Shown here piece by piece: positions 1 to 14,353 of a stretch of DNA of 64,000 nt. The translations under genes and the position numbers were made by a program. Below the pieces are notes generated by a model. It was not told where the DNA came from. It was given only the letters and a program-made list of their open reading frames with translations, and made no database searches. Numbering within the stretch: position 1 is the stretch's first letter; the number at the start of each line of letters is the position of its first letter. This stretch comes from Pseudomonas monteilii (GTDB taxonomy: Bacteria; Pseudomonadota; Gammaproteobacteria; Pseudomonadales; Pseudomonadaceae): assembly GCA_001534745.1 (NCBI GenBank), contig CP013997.1, positions 2,604,001 through 2,668,000 of the forward strand, read 5' to 3'.

Positions 1-290
1 AGCGGGAAGATATAGGCGAAATAGCCCAACACCATGAACAGCACATCGGCGCAATAGGCGCCCGCACGACCTGCGGCGTTCTGCACCTGGTCGACGTTGC
101 TGGTGTGGGTGAAGCCTGGGTCGGCGGTGTCGTAGGTCAACAGCGCCATCCACAGGTATAGGCACAGCGCGCCGACGGCGATCAGCGCACCCTCCTTGAG
201 TCGGTAATGCAACTGTTGCCGCCACAGGGGCACCGGCAAGGGAGTCGGAGATGCGGTGGATTTCTTCAAAACGCGTTTATTCCTGCGCAT
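1..290 (-). CDS. ftsK: DNA translocase FtsK, N-terminal part (cut by window edge)
   Basis: Only the first 97 or so codons are present; the gene runs off the left edge. The reading starts MRRNKRVLKKSTASP, followed by VPLWRQQLHYRLKEGALI and two hydrophobic stretches (about residues 35-55 and 80-97). This is the start of the four-helix membrane domain of FtsK, which anchors the septal DNA pump that clears the chromosome during division. The motor and the DNA-reading domain lie outside the window. The ATG at 290 is the first in frame; a TTG eight codons in (before KKSTAS) is a possible alternative. The gene is divergent from aat, and a LexA-like box lies between them. The assignment rests on remembered similarity to Pseudomonas FtsK plus the conserved position next to aat. 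Confidence 0.88.
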   Translation of the reverse strand, partial: MRRNKRVLKKSTASPTPLPVPLWRQQLHYRLKEGALIAVGALCLYLWMALLTYDTADPGFTHTSNVDQVQNAAGRAGAYCADVLFMVLGYFAYIFP

Positions 291-620
291 GGTGCGCGTC
301 CAAGAGTGATCGACCCACGTGAACAGTCTGTGAATCACTGCCTTCAACAGTGCCGTCTGCCCGTCGCCGTGGCGGCAGGGCCTGAAACAGGGCTGGGTCC
401 TGCACCCGTAATTTGAGCATGCATTTTGTTCTGTGACAAAGGCTTATGCTGTGTTTTTGCACAGGTGTGACAGCAAGGCGCCGTATTAGTTGCCGCCTCG
501 CCCTCGCCACCGGGCGCGCTGCCCGGGCCACTGCCTGACGGCTCGCCGATGCCCCGCGTTGACCTGTCGCCACCGGGCCGCCATGCTGGCCCTCCCCTCC
601 CCTGCCGGCACAGAATGCCC
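291..620. other. Divergent intergenic region ftsK/aat
   Basis: No gene is seen in these 330 bases. They must hold the promoters of ftsK (leftward) and aat (rightward). The one clear site is the LexA-like palindrome at 449-464. An in-frame ATG upstream of aat (549) would add 24 residues that Aat proteins lack, so it is not used as a start. Confidence 0.6.
449..464. promoter_or_regulatory. Candidate LexA (SOS) box
   Basis: CTGTGTTTTTGCACAG fits the gammaproteobacterial LexA pattern CTG-N10-CAG with the stronger CTGT/ACAG ends. It is almost midway between the starts of ftsK (159 bases away) and aat (157 bases away). In E. coli ftsK is SOS-inducible (dinH), which makes ftsK the likelier target. 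The centre is less AT-alternating than the consensus, so binding is uncertain. Confidence 0.5.
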
Positions 621-1301
621 ATGCTGACTTGGCTGAACCGTGATTCGCTGACCTTCCCGCCCCTGAATACCGCCCTGCAGGAACCCAACGGCCTGCTGGC
701 AGCCGGCGGCGATCTGCGCCCCGAGCGCCTGATCCAGGCTTACCGCCATGGGTGCTTTCCCTGGTACCAGGACGGCCAACCGATCCTCTGGTGGTCGCCG
801 GACCCGCGCACCGTGCTGTTTCCTGACGAACTCCATGTCTCGCGCTCGCTGGCCAAGCTGATGCGCCAGCAGCGCTATCAGGTGAGCTTCGATCAGGACT
901 TCCCGGCCGTGGTCGCAGCTTGCGCCGCGCCGCGGACCTACGCCGAGGGAACCTGGATCACCGAGACCATGCAGGCTGCCTACTGCGAGCTGCACCGACG
1001 AGGCATCGCCCACTCGGTCGAAGTGCGTGAGAACGGCGTGCTGGTCGGCGGGCTCTACGGGCTGGCCATCGGCCAATTGTTTTTCGGCGAGTCCATGTTC
1101 AGCCGGGCGGACAATGCCTCCAAGGTCGGCTTCGTGACCCTGGTCAAGCGCCTCGAACAGGCAGGTTTCGCGCTGATCGACTGCCAGATGCCTACCAATC
1201 ACCTGCACAGCCTCGGCGCGCGGGCGATTTCGCGCGCTGCGTTCGCCGAAGCCCTGGCGCGCCACCTGGACACGCCCCCGGCCCTGGACTGGCTCAGCTA
1301 G
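621..1301 (+). CDS. aat: Leucyl/phenylalanyl-tRNA--protein transferase
   Basis: The product moves Leu or Phe from aminoacyl-tRNA to N-terminal Arg or Lys of proteins, making an N-degron for ClpS/ClpAP. The 226-residue chain has the family blocks GCFPWY (44-49), WWSPDPR (57-63), GTWITETM and [14 protein letters not shown]. The start at 621 (MLTWLNRD) matches the family; ATGs at 549 and 615 are in frame but add non-conserved residues. The gene is followed 54 bases later by ate, and clpA/clpS are close by, so writer and reader of the N-end rule are clustered. All key motifs are intact and the length is normal. Confidence 0.96.
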   Translation: MLTWLNRDSLTFPPLNTALQEPNGLLAAGGDLRPERLIQAYRHGCFPWYQDGQPILWWSPDPRTVLFPDELHVSRSLAKLMRQQRYQVSFDQDFPAVVAACAAPRTYAEGTWITETMQAAYCELHRRGIAHSVEVRENGVLVGGLYGLAIGQLFFGESMFSRADNASKVGFVTLVKRLEQAGFALIDCQMPTNHLHSLGARAISRAAFAEALARHLDTPPALDWLS

Positions 1302-1355
1302 GCGCGCCGGCCTGGCTGGCTTACACTTAGGGCAACGTTTCGCAAGGGGTTACCC

Positions 1356-2063
1356 ATGACAGAGTTGGCACGTCTTAAGTTCTTCGCCACTCAGCCCCAT
1401 GACTGCAGCTACCTGCCGGAGCAACAGGCGACCACCCTGTTTCTCGATCCCAGCCAGCCGATGGACGTGCACGTTTACGCCGACCTGTCGGAAATGGGGT
1501 TTCGTCGCAGTGGCGATCATCTGTACCGTCCGCATTGCCAACAGTGCAGCGCGTGCGTGCCTGCGCGTATTCCAGCGGCACGCTTCACTCCCAATCGCCA
1601 GCAGCGGCGCATCCTCAAGCGCAATGCAGAACTGGACGTCACTGCCGCACGGCCGGCGTTCACCGAAGAGTATTTCGACCTGTACCGCCGCTACATCGAG
1701 CAGCGCCACGCCGACGGCGACATGTACCCGCCGAGTCGCGAGCAGTTCTCGACGTTCCTGGTGCGTGACCTGCCCTTCTGCTGGTTCTACGAGTTCCGCC
1801 TGGAGGGCCGGCTGCTGGCGATCGCGGTGTGCGACCTGCTGCCTAACGGTCTGTCTGCGGTCTACACCTTCTACGAGCCCGAGGAAGAACGACGCAGCCT
1901 GGGCCGCTATGCCATCCTGTGGCAGATCGGCGAAACGCTGCGCCGCAATCTGGACGCGGTGTACCTGGGCTACTGGATCAAGAATTGCCAGAAGATGAGC
2001 TACAAGACCCAGTATCGCCCCATCGAACTGCTGATCAACCAGCGCTGGGTCAGCGTCAACTGA
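1356..2063 (+). CDS. ate: Aspartate/glutamate leucyltransferase (Bpt/Ate)
   Basis: This 235-residue protein is the bacterial arginyltransferase-like enzyme that puts Leu on N-terminal Asp or Glu, feeding substrates to ClpS. Visible family features are PHDCSYLP near the start (C17), the cysteine trio C61/C64/C67 in [27 protein letters not shown], and the C-terminal block [18 protein letters not shown]. It has its own start after the TTACCC-ATG leader and lies in the same direction as aat and infA, so co-transcription is likely. Members of this group in Pseudomonas are also called bpt; substrate preference is known from the family and was not tested here. Confidence 0.95.
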   Translation: MTELARLKFFATQPHDCSYLPEQQATTLFLDPSQPMDVHVYADLSEMGFRRSGDHLYRPHCQQCSACVPARIPAARFTPNRQQRRILKRNAELDVTAARPAFTEEYFDLYRRYIEQRHADGDMYPPSREQFSTFLVRDLPFCWFYEFRLEGRLLAIAVCDLLPNGLSAVYTFYEPEEERRSLGRYAILWQIGETLRRNLDAVYLGYWIKNCQKMSYKTQYRPIELLINQRWVSVN

Positions 2064-2166
2064 AACCATTGGCTTGAGAAGCGATTTTCGGGCATAATCC
2101 ACGCCACTTTTTTGCCTGATGCAGGGTTGTATCGGGCGATCTTTGGATTATCGAGGACTCAACTGC

Positions 2167-2385
2167 ATGTCGAAAGAAGACAGCTTCGAAATGGAAGGTA
2201 CTGTCGTCGACACCCTGCCCAACACCATGTTCCGCGTGGAGTTGGAAAACGGGCACGTCGTAACCGCGCACATCTCCGGAAAGATGCGCAAGAACTACAT
2301 CCGAATCCTGACCGGTGACAAGGTCCGCGTCGAGCTGACGCCCTACGACCTGAGCAAGGGCCGCATCACCTACCGCGCCCGCTGA
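2167..2385 (+). CDS. infA: Translation initiation factor IF-1
   Basis: A 72-residue OB-fold protein that binds the ribosomal A site with IF-2 and IF-3 during initiation. The sequence [11 protein letters not shown]...RVELENGH...[15 protein letters not shown]...GRITYRAR is the canonical IF-1. An upstream in-frame ATG (2119) is not used because IF-1 starts at MSKED. The gene is followed by a strong bidirectional terminator at 2406-2437. Its place between ate and clpA is the usual Pseudomonas order. Confidence 0.98.
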
Positions 2386-2405
2386 TCGCTCTATCTGCGT
2401 CAACG

Positions 2406-2437
2406 AAAAAGCCCGGCCTTGGCGCCGGGCTTTTTTT
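2406..2437. terminator. Bidirectional rho-independent terminator after infA
   Basis: A GCCCGGC/GCCGGGC stem is flanked by an A-run on the left and seven T on the right, so it can end transcription in both directions. It follows infA by about 20 bases and faces the 3' end of clpA. Confidence 0.9.
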
Positions 2438-2537
2438 GGTTTGGGCTACAAGCACAAGCTACAAGCTGATTGGAGCGCGGTTTTGACACCTGTCTACATC
2501 AGCTTGCAGCTAGAAGCTTCTTGCCACCCTCAGCCTG

Positions 2538-4808
<2,271 letters not shown>

Positions 4809-4838
4809 GGCTTCACCTCATACCCAAGTGGTCGGCGT

Positions 4839-5201
4839 TTAACCGTCCTTCTCGATTTCACAGAGTAGCGGATGCTGGCTTTCTCTCGCGTATTGATTGA
4901 CCTGCGTCGCCTTGGTTTCAGCGATGTCGCGGGTGAACAATCCGCAGACTGCACGTCCTTCAGTATGGACGGTCAGCATGATCTTGGTCGCCAGCTCGCG
5001 GTTCAGATTGAAGAACGTTTCGAGCACCTCGACGACGAAATCCATCGGTGTGTAGTCATCATTGAACAGTACCACCTTGTACATGGGTGGCGCCTGCAGG
5101 GCCGGCTTGGCTTCCTGGGTTGCCAGACCGGCGCCATCGTCGTCGTCCGACTGCTGGCGATCCTGATTGAATGTTAGTCGAATCTGGCTGATTGCATGCA
5201 T
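4839..5201 (-). CDS. clpS: ClpS, N-end-rule adaptor of ClpAP
   Basis: A 120-residue adaptor that binds N-terminal Leu, Phe, Tyr and Trp and hands the protein to ClpA. The start at 5201 gives [15 protein letters not shown], a flexible acidic lead (SDDDDGAG), then the conserved core [19 protein letters not shown] and the substrate-pocket helix, ending in [17 protein letters not shown] longer reading to 5276 adds residues that ClpS lacks. It is divergent from cspD. With aat and ate nearby, the window has the full recognition arm of the bacterial N-degron pathway. Confidence 0.97.
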   Translation of the reverse strand: MHAISQIRLTFNQDRQQSDDDDGAGLATQEAKPALQAPPMYKVVLFNDDYTPMDFVVEVLETFFNLNRELATKIMLTVHTEGRAVCGLFTRDIAETKATQVNQYARESQHPLLCEIEKDG

Positions 5202-5431
5202 GGAAAGAATTTCATCACATCGACAGGTTAAGGTAGTGGGTCGTGTCGCGCAGGCCTGCGACGCTGCAGCCGCCACGTGACCTTGACTATCGGCGAATCG
5301 GTGTTACAACCAATATAGAGCCCACCGTGGTCAATAAAGATCCGCGCAGTCAACCCGATTTTTTTGCAGGTTCGTATGCGGATGGTGTCGATGATACTCC
5401 AGTGATGGAGCCTTTGCAGAGGGACATGAGG

Positions 5432-5689
5432 ATGACAAGCGGTAAAGTCAAGTGGTTCAACAATGCTAAGGGCTATGGGTTCGTGCACAAGGACGGCTCG
5501 ACCGAAGACCTGTTCGTGCACTATTCAGCGATCAAGGCGGATGGCTACAAGACGTTGAAAGCCGGTCAACGGGTCGTGTTCGATATAGTCCAGGGCCCCA
5601 AGGGCCTGCATGCGATCAACATCACGCCTGCGCCAGTCAGCGTCGAAAACGTTTCGCCAGAGGTCATGGAACCGGCCTACACACGCTAA
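5432..5689 (+). CDS. cspD: Cold-shock-domain protein CspD
   Basis: An 85-residue single cold-shock domain. The start at 5432 gives MTSGKVKWFNNAKGYGFV; the RNA/ssDNA-binding motifs are KGYGFV (13-18) and LFVHYS (27-32). The C-terminal tail is short. In E. coli CspD inhibits DNA replication in stationary phase; that role is inferred here from the name and from its position opposite clpS. A much longer in-frame reading begins at 5243 but only the part from 5432 is conserved, and a GAGG sequence lies upstream of this ATG. Confidence 0.93.
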   Translation: MTSGKVKWFNNAKGYGFVHKDGSTEDLFVHYSAIKADGYKTLKAGQRVVFDIVQGPKGLHAINITPAPVSVENVSPEVMEPAYTR

Positions 5690-8296
<2,607 letters not shown>

Positions 8297-8311
8297 GCCA
8301 CCTGGCGACCT

Positions 8312-8350
8312 GCAAGAACCCCGGCCACGCACCGGGGTTCTTGCTTTTTA
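8312..8350 (+). terminator. Rho-independent terminator of idh
   Basis: A 13-base stem GCAAGAACCCCGG / CCGGGGTTCTTGC with a seven-base loop is followed by CTTTTTAGG, 15 bases after the idh stop. Confidence 0.92.
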
Positions 8351-8474
8351 GGCGGCAAGCGGCAAGCCAGAGCGGCAGCGCCGCCTCGACATCCTGTCGA
8401 CACCTGACTCACCGCACCACCGTCCGCTTGTAGCTTCCAGCTAATAGCTCCCCCACCCCCCTCAAGGAGCCCCC

Positions 8475-8915
8475 ATGTCCTGGCATCCCCATATCACCGT
8501 CGCCACGGTCATCGAAGATCAGGGCCGATTCCTGATGGTCGAGGAATTCAAGGCCGGCAAACACGTGTTCAACCAGCCCGCCGGTCACCTGGAGCCGAAC
8601 GAGACGCTGTGCCAGGCGGCGCTGCGCGAGACGTTCGAGGAAACGGCCTGGGAGGTCGAGCTGACCGGCGTGGTCGGCATCTACCTCTACACCGCGCCCA
8701 GCAATGGCGTGACCTACCAGCGCATCTGCTTCGCCGCGCGGGCGCTGCGTCATCATCCCCAGCAGGCATTGGACACCGATATCGTGCGGGCGGTATGGCT
8801 GAGCCGGGAAGCGCTGCTGGCCGAGCCGGATCGCTGGCGCAGCGAACTGGTGCCGCGCTGCATCGACGACTACCTGGCCGGCCCACTGCACAGCCTTGCA
8901 CTGCTGCGCGACTGA
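8475..8915 (+). CDS. NUDIX hydrolase, NudJ (YmfB)-like
   Basis: A 146-residue NUDIX protein, most like the phosphatase NudJ that acts on nucleoside phosphates and HMP-PP. The Nudix box spans residues 37-59: G37, E43, R51-E52 and E55-E56 are in place, so metal binding should be intact, but the usual final Gly is Ala (A58). It sits 56 bases upstream of mnmA, as in other pseudomonads and in enterobacteria, which supports the NudJ assignment. The exact substrate is not shown by the sequence. Confidence 0.85.
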   Translation: MSWHPHITVATVIEDQGRFLMVEEFKAGKHVFNQPAGHLEPNETLCQAALRETFEETAWEVELTGVVGIYLYTAPSNGVTYQRICFAARALRHHPQQALDTDIVRAVWLSREALLAEPDRWRSELVPRCIDDYLAGPLHSLALLRD

Positions 8916-8971
8916 CGTGCGTGAAGCGGCCTGCTAGAATCGGCGTTTTTCCCAGATACACACCGGTAGCC

Positions 8972-10096
8972 ATGACCAGCCCAGCACTCAAAGACCCCGC
9001 CCAGACCCGTGTCATCGTCGGCATGTCCGGCGGCGTGGACTCTTCCGTCTCCGCCCTGCTTCTGATCGAGCAGGGCTACCAGGTGGAAGGCCTGTTCATG
9101 AAGAACTGGGAAGAAGACGATGGAACCGACTACTGCACCGCCCGCGAAGACCTGGCCGATGCCCAGGCCGTGTGCGATCGCATCGGCATCACGCTGCACA
9201 CCGCCAATTTCGCCGCCGAATACTGGGACAACGTGTTCGAGCACTTCCTCGAGGAATACAAGGCCGGCCGTACGCCCAATCCCGACATCCTCTGCAACCG
9301 CGAGATCAAGTTCAAGGCGTTCCTGGACTATGCCCTGTCGCTGGGCGCCGACCTGATCGCTACCGGCCACTACGTGCGCCGACGCGATACCGACACCGAA
9401 ACGCAGCTGCTCAAGGGACTGGACCCGAACAAGGACCAGAGCTACTTCCTGCATGCCGTGGGCGGCAAGGAGATCGCGCGAACGCTGTTCCCAGTCGGCG
9501 AACTGGAAAAGCCACAGGTGCGCGCCATCGCCGAACGGCATGGCCTGGCCACGGCCAAGAAGAAGGACTCGACCGGCATCTGCTTCATCGGCGAGCGTCG
9601 CTTCAGCGACTTCCTCAAGCAGTACCTGCCGGCCCAGCCGGGCGCTATCGAGACCACCGATGGCGAGGTCATCGGCCGTCACCATGGCCTGATGTACCAC
9701 ACCATCGGTCAGCGCCAGGGGTTGGGCATCGGCGGCATGAAGGATGCCGGTGACGAACCCTGGTACGTGCTCGAGAAGGACCTGGTCCGCAACGTGCTGG
9801 TGGTCGGCCAGGGCAACGATCACCCCTGGCTGTTCGCCCGCGCGCTGCTGGCCTCGGAGATCTTCTGGGTCAACCCGGTCGACTTGTCCACGCCACGCCG
9901 CCTCACGGCCAAGGTCCGTTACCGTCAAGGCGACCAGGGCTGCGTGCTGGAGCGCACCGAAAACGGCTACCGCGCCGTGTTCGATGAGGCCCAGCGTGCC
10001 GTCACCCCCGGGCAGTCGGTGGTGTTCTACGACGGCGAGATCTGCCTGGGCGGCGGCGTGATCGAGACGGCAGAGCCGTGGAGCCCGCGCGCATGA
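8972..10096 (+). CDS. mnmA: tRNA-specific 2-thiouridylase MnmA
   Basis: A 374-residue ATP pyrophosphatase that puts sulfur on U34 of Lys, Glu and Gln tRNAs. The PP-loop GMSGGVDSS is at 17-25, and the two catalytic cysteines are C108 (PNPDILCNR) and C204 ([12 protein letters not shown]). The C-terminal barrel ends in [18 protein letters not shown]. The ATG at 8972 is chosen because the upstream extension is unrelated to MnmA. The stop overlaps the start of hflD by four bases (ATGA), so the two are translationally coupled. Confidence 0.98.
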   Translation: MTSPALKDPAQTRVIVGMSGGVDSSVSALLLIEQGYQVEGLFMKNWEEDDGTDYCTAREDLADAQAVCDRIGITLHTANFAAEYWDNVFEHFLEEYKAGRTPNPDILCNREIKFKAFLDYALSLGADLIATGHYVRRRDTDTETQLLKGLDPNKDQSYFLHAVGGKEIARTLFPVGELEKPQVRAIAERHGLATAKKKDSTGICFIGERRFSDFLKQYLPAQPGAIETTDGEVIGRHHGLMYHTIGQRQGLGIGGMKDAGDEPWYVLEKDLVRNVLVVGQGNDHPWLFARALLASEIFWVNPVDLSTPRRLTAKVRYRQGDQGCVLERTENGYRAVFDEAQRAVTPGQSVVFYDGEICLGGGVIETAEPWSPRA

Positions 10097-10713
10097 ACAC
10101 GACCCAGGAGCAATTGGTCGCACTGGGCGCCGTGTTCCAGGCAGCCGTGCTGGTCGACCGCATCGCACGCACCGGCCAGGCCGGCGAGGCCGAGCTGGGC
10201 TGCATGCTCGGCAGCCTGCTGGTGCGTGACCCGGACACCACCTTGCAGGTGTTCGGCGGCAGCGATCTCCACCTGCGTGACGGGTACCGCGCGCTGGTCG
10301 GCGCCCTCGAGCGCGACCCCAGCAGCCTGCAGCGCGAGCCCCTGCGCTACGCGTTGTCCATGCTCGGCCTGGAGCGCCATCTGGGCAAGCGTGACGACCT
10401 GCTGGGCACCATCGGCCAACGGCTGCCGCAGATTCAGTCGCAGGCCGATCATTTCGGCCTGGTCCATGACAATGTGATCGCCTCGTGCGGCGCGTTGTAC
10501 CAGGACACCCTGAGCACGCTGCGCCAGCGCATCCAGGTGCATGGCGATACGCGCTTCCTGCAACAGGCCAGCAACGCCTCGAAGATCCGCGCCATCCTGT
10601 TGGCGGGCATCCGTGCGGCCCGCTTGTGGCGTCAGTTGGGCGGACACCGGTGGCAATTGCTCTTCCGTCGTCGCAAACTGCTGAACGACCTGTACGACCT
10701 GATGAGAACCTGA
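10093..10713 (+). CDS. hflD: High-frequency lysogenization protein HflD homologue
   Basis: A 206-residue, mostly helical peripheral membrane protein. The start [26 protein letters not shown] fits the HflD family; the in-frame ATG at 10078 would overlap mnmA further and is less likely. In E. coli HflD binds phage lambda CII; the cell's own use of it is not well defined. It is coupled to mnmA by an ATGA overlap, the usual arrangement upstream of purB. Confidence 0.92.
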   Translation: MNTTQEQLVALGAVFQAAVLVDRIARTGQAGEAELGCMLGSLLVRDPDTTLQVFGGSDLHLRDGYRALVGALERDPSSLQREPLRYALSMLGLERHLGKRDDLLGTIGQRLPQIQSQADHFGLVHDNVIASCGALYQDTLSTLRQRIQVHGDTRFLQQASNASKIRAILLAGIRAARLWRQLGGHRWQLLFRRRKLLNDLYDLMRT

Positions 10714-10875
10714 CGCCGCCCTTGCCCCAGTCCGTGGCTGCTGATCAGAACGGCGCAGCCGCGTCTCGACGGACGGCAGAATGCCGGGCAACCGGGACGG
10801 CACTTGCCGCCAGGCCTGCTGTCCGAGACCGATGGTGTGCAGTGCGCGACGCAAGGTCGCGCTTTTCATGTATGA

Positions 10876-12285
<1,410 letters not shown>

Positions 12286-12303
12286 CCGACGCCCTGCGTG
12301 CGA

Positions 12304-12328
12304 CGCCCGGCCTGGCCGGGCGTTTTTA
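12304..12328 (+). terminator. Rho-independent terminator of purB
   Basis: CGCCCGG-CCTGG-CCGGGCG followed by TTTTTATT, about 20 bases after the purB stop. Confidence 0.85.
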
Positions 12329-12366
12329 TTCGTGACCCAAAACCCAGTTTTATCAATAGGTTGAAC

Positions 12367-13533
12367 ATGAATCCTGATACCCCACTTCAGCTGCTGGGCG
12401 GCCTGACGGCACGCGAGTTCCTGCGCGACTACTGGCAGAAGAAGCCTTTGCTGGTGCGCAAGGCCTTCACCGACTTCGAAAGCCCGATCGATGCCGACGA
12501 ACTGGCCGGCCTGGCGCTGGAAGAAGAAGTCGAATCGCGCCTGGTGCAGGAACAGGGCGAACGCCCCTGGGAGCTGCGCCGTGGCCCGTTCACCGAGGAG
12601 ACGTTCGCCGAGCTGCCCGCACGTGACTGGACGCTGCTGGTCCAGGCCGTCGATCAGTTCGTCCCGGAAGTGGCCGAGCTGCTGGAGCATTTCCGTTTCC
12701 TGCCCAGCTGGCGCATCGACGATGTGATGATCAGCTTCGCCGCCCCCGGTGGCAGCGTCGGCCCGCACTTCGACAACTACGATGTGTTCCTGCTGCAAGG
12801 CATGGGCAAGCGCAACTGGAAGGTCGGCCAGGTGTGCGACAGCGACAGCCCGCTGATCCCCCATGCCGACCTGCGCATCCTCGCCGACTTCGAGCAGAGC
12901 GATGAATGGACGCTGGAACCTGGCGACATGCTGTACCTGCCGCCTCGCCTGGCCCATTACGGCGTCGCCGAAGACGACTGCCTGACCTACTCGGTCGGCT
13001 TCCGTGCACCGAGCGCAGCCGAAGTGCTGACCCACTTCACCGACTTCCTCAGCCAGTTCCTGCCGGACGAGGAGCGTTACAGCGACGCCGATGCCGAGCC
13101 GGCCAATGATCCACACCAGATCCAGCGCGATTCGCTCGACCGCCTCAAGGCCTTGCTCAGCGAGCACATGGGCGACGAGCGCCTGCTGCTGACCTGGTTC
13201 GGCCAGTTCATGACCGAGCCACGCTACCCGGAACTGGTGAGCGGGGAAGAACTGACCGAAGAAGACCTGGTCGACAGCCTCGAGCAAGGCGCCATCCTGA
13301 TTCGCAACCCGAGCGCGCGGATGGCCTGGTCGGAAGTCGACGACGACCTGCTGCTGTTCGCCAGCGGCCAGAGCCGCCTGCTGCCAGGGCACTTGCGTGA
13401 ACTGCTGAAGCTGGTCTGCGCCGCCGACGCCCTGCACATCGAGAACCTGGCACCGTGGCTGGAAGACGAAGACGGCCTGACCCTGGTCTGCCAGCTGGTC
13501 AAACAGGGCAGCCTGGGCTTCGCCGATGAATAA
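12367..13533 (+). CDS. roxA: Ribosomal protein L16 arginine hydroxylase (RoxA/YcfD-type JmjC oxygenase)
   Basis: A 388-residue cupin/JmjC 2-oxoglutarate, Fe(II) oxygenase; the E. coli homologue YcfD hydroxylates an arginine of ribosomal protein L16. The iron ligands are visible as H134-x-D136 (GPHFDNYDVF) and H197 (LPPRLAHYGV). The N-terminal block LTAREFLRDYWQKKPLLVRKAF and the C-terminal winged-helix region are present. The start at 12367 follows the purB terminator. The last eight bases overlap the next gene, a GNAT acetyltransferase, so the two are probably translated together. All three iron ligands are intact. Confidence 0.9.
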   Translation: MNPDTPLQLLGGLTAREFLRDYWQKKPLLVRKAFTDFESPIDADELAGLALEEEVESRLVQEQGERPWELRRGPFTEETFAELPARDWTLLVQAVDQFVPEVAELLEHFRFLPSWRIDDVMISFAAPGGSVGPHFDNYDVFLLQGMGKRNWKVGQVCDSDSPLIPHADLRILADFEQSDEWTLEPGDMLYLPPRLAHYGVAEDDCLTYSVGFRAPSAAEVLTHFTDFLSQFLPDEERYSDADAEPANDPHQIQRDSLDRLKALLSEHMGDERLLLTWFGQFMTEPRYPELVSGEELTEEDLVDSLEQGAILIRNPSARMAWSEVDDDLLLFASGQSRLLPGHLRELLKLVCAADALHIENLAPWLEDEDGLTLVCQLVKQGSLGFADE

Positions 13534-13948
13534 GGTTCGCGTGCGCCTGGCCGACTGGCACAAGGACAATGCGGCGATCCGGTGCATCCGCGAAGCCGTG
13601 TTCGTGGCCGAGCAGCACGTGCCGCCCGAGCTGGAATGGGATGCCGAGGATGCCACGGCGCTGCACTTCCTGGCGCTCGAAGGAGATTACCCGGTCGGCA
13701 CCGCGCGCCTGCTGCGCGACGGCACCATCGGCCGGGTCTCGGTGCTCAAGGACTGGCGCGGCCTGAAGGTGGGCCACCTGCTGCTCGAAGCAGTGATCCA
13801 GGAAGCCGAGCAGCAAGGCCTGACGCAGCAGACGCTCAGCGCCCAGGTGCACGCGACGGCGTTCTACGAGCAGTTCGGGTTTCGGGTAGTGAGCGAAGAA
13901 TTCCTCGAGGCAGGGATTCCGCACGTGGACATGGTGCGCGAAGCCTGA
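13526..13948 (+). CDS. GNAT family N-acetyltransferase
   Basis: A 140-residue GCN5-related acetyltransferase. The acetyl-CoA-binding stretch is seen in IGRVSVLKDWRGLKVGHLLLE (about 70-90), with the later AFYEQFGFRVVSEEF and the C-terminal IPHVDMV typical of the YjcF/ElaA-like group. The substrate cannot be told. The start overlaps the end of roxA by eight bases. A pairing of a ribosome hydroxylase with an acetyltransferase invites the idea of a ribosome-related target, but that is only a guess from position. Confidence 0.85.
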   Translation: MNKVRVRLADWHKDNAAIRCIREAVFVAEQHVPPELEWDAEDATALHFLALEGDYPVGTARLLRDGTIGRVSVLKDWRGLKVGHLLLEAVIQEAEQQGLTQQTLSAQVHATAFYEQFGFRVVSEEFLEAGIPHVDMVREA

Positions 13949-13986
13949 TTTGACTGGCCTGCGAGACGGTGGCGAGGCTGCTACCG

Positions 13987-14012
13987 TCATCGCGGGCAAG
14001 CCCGCTCCCACT
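13987..14012 (+). repeat. REP element 1
   Basis: Palindromic core GCGGGCAAGCCCGC (13992-14005) with the ATC lead and TCCCAC tail typical of Pseudomonas REPs. Confidence 0.85.
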
Positions 14013-14028
14013 CAGACCTCTGCAGCCG

Positions 14029-14083
14029 TCGGTCTAGGCATTACTGCGCAAGCAGCCTGTGGGAGCGGGCTTGCCCGCGATGC
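14029..14083 (-). repeat. REP element 2 with conserved flank (copy A of a direct duplication)
   Basis: An inverted REP (14059-14083) preceded by about 30 bases that recur almost exactly at 14147-14176. The repeated unit runs from GGTCTAGGCAT through the REP. Confidence 0.8.
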
Positions 14084-14104
14084 AGACGGCGCCTGACAGG
14101 GCCC

Positions 14105-14132
14105 TATCGCTGGCAAGCCAGCTCCCACACAG
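14105..14132 (+). repeat. Variant REP element 3
   Basis: Core GCTGGCAAGCCAGC, a compensated variant of the usual core. The same variant, with its GGGCCCTGTCAGGCGCC flank, recurs in opposite orientation at about 26560-26600. Confidence 0.75.
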
Positions 14133-14146
14133 ATCGCTATAGCCTG

Positions 14147-14201
14147 GCGGTCTAGGCATGGCTGCGCAAGCAGCTTGTGGGAGCGGGCTTGCCCGCGATG
14201 A
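14147..14201 (-). repeat. REP element 4 with conserved flank (copy B)
   Basis: Second copy of the unit at 14029-14083, about 118 bases downstream, with only a few mismatches. The REPs in this 215-base block alternate in orientation. Confidence 0.8.
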
Positions 14202-14353
14202 CCTGCAGCGCCCTTCGGGCAATCACCCTGAGAATCTCGTGCAGCTGCCACTCCCCTGTACTCACCTGTACATCCGTACAGATAACGCTTGCCTCCCGCC
14301 TTGATTTTCCCCATCCTGACAGGCCTCGACCCTTCACGAAGCGTTTGCGCCCC

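Noticed and set aside
2441..2537. Short repeats of the type GCTACAAGC / CTTGCAGCT near clpA and at 8420-8450
   Set aside because: They are scattered short words common in Pseudomonas spacers and did not form a clear element.
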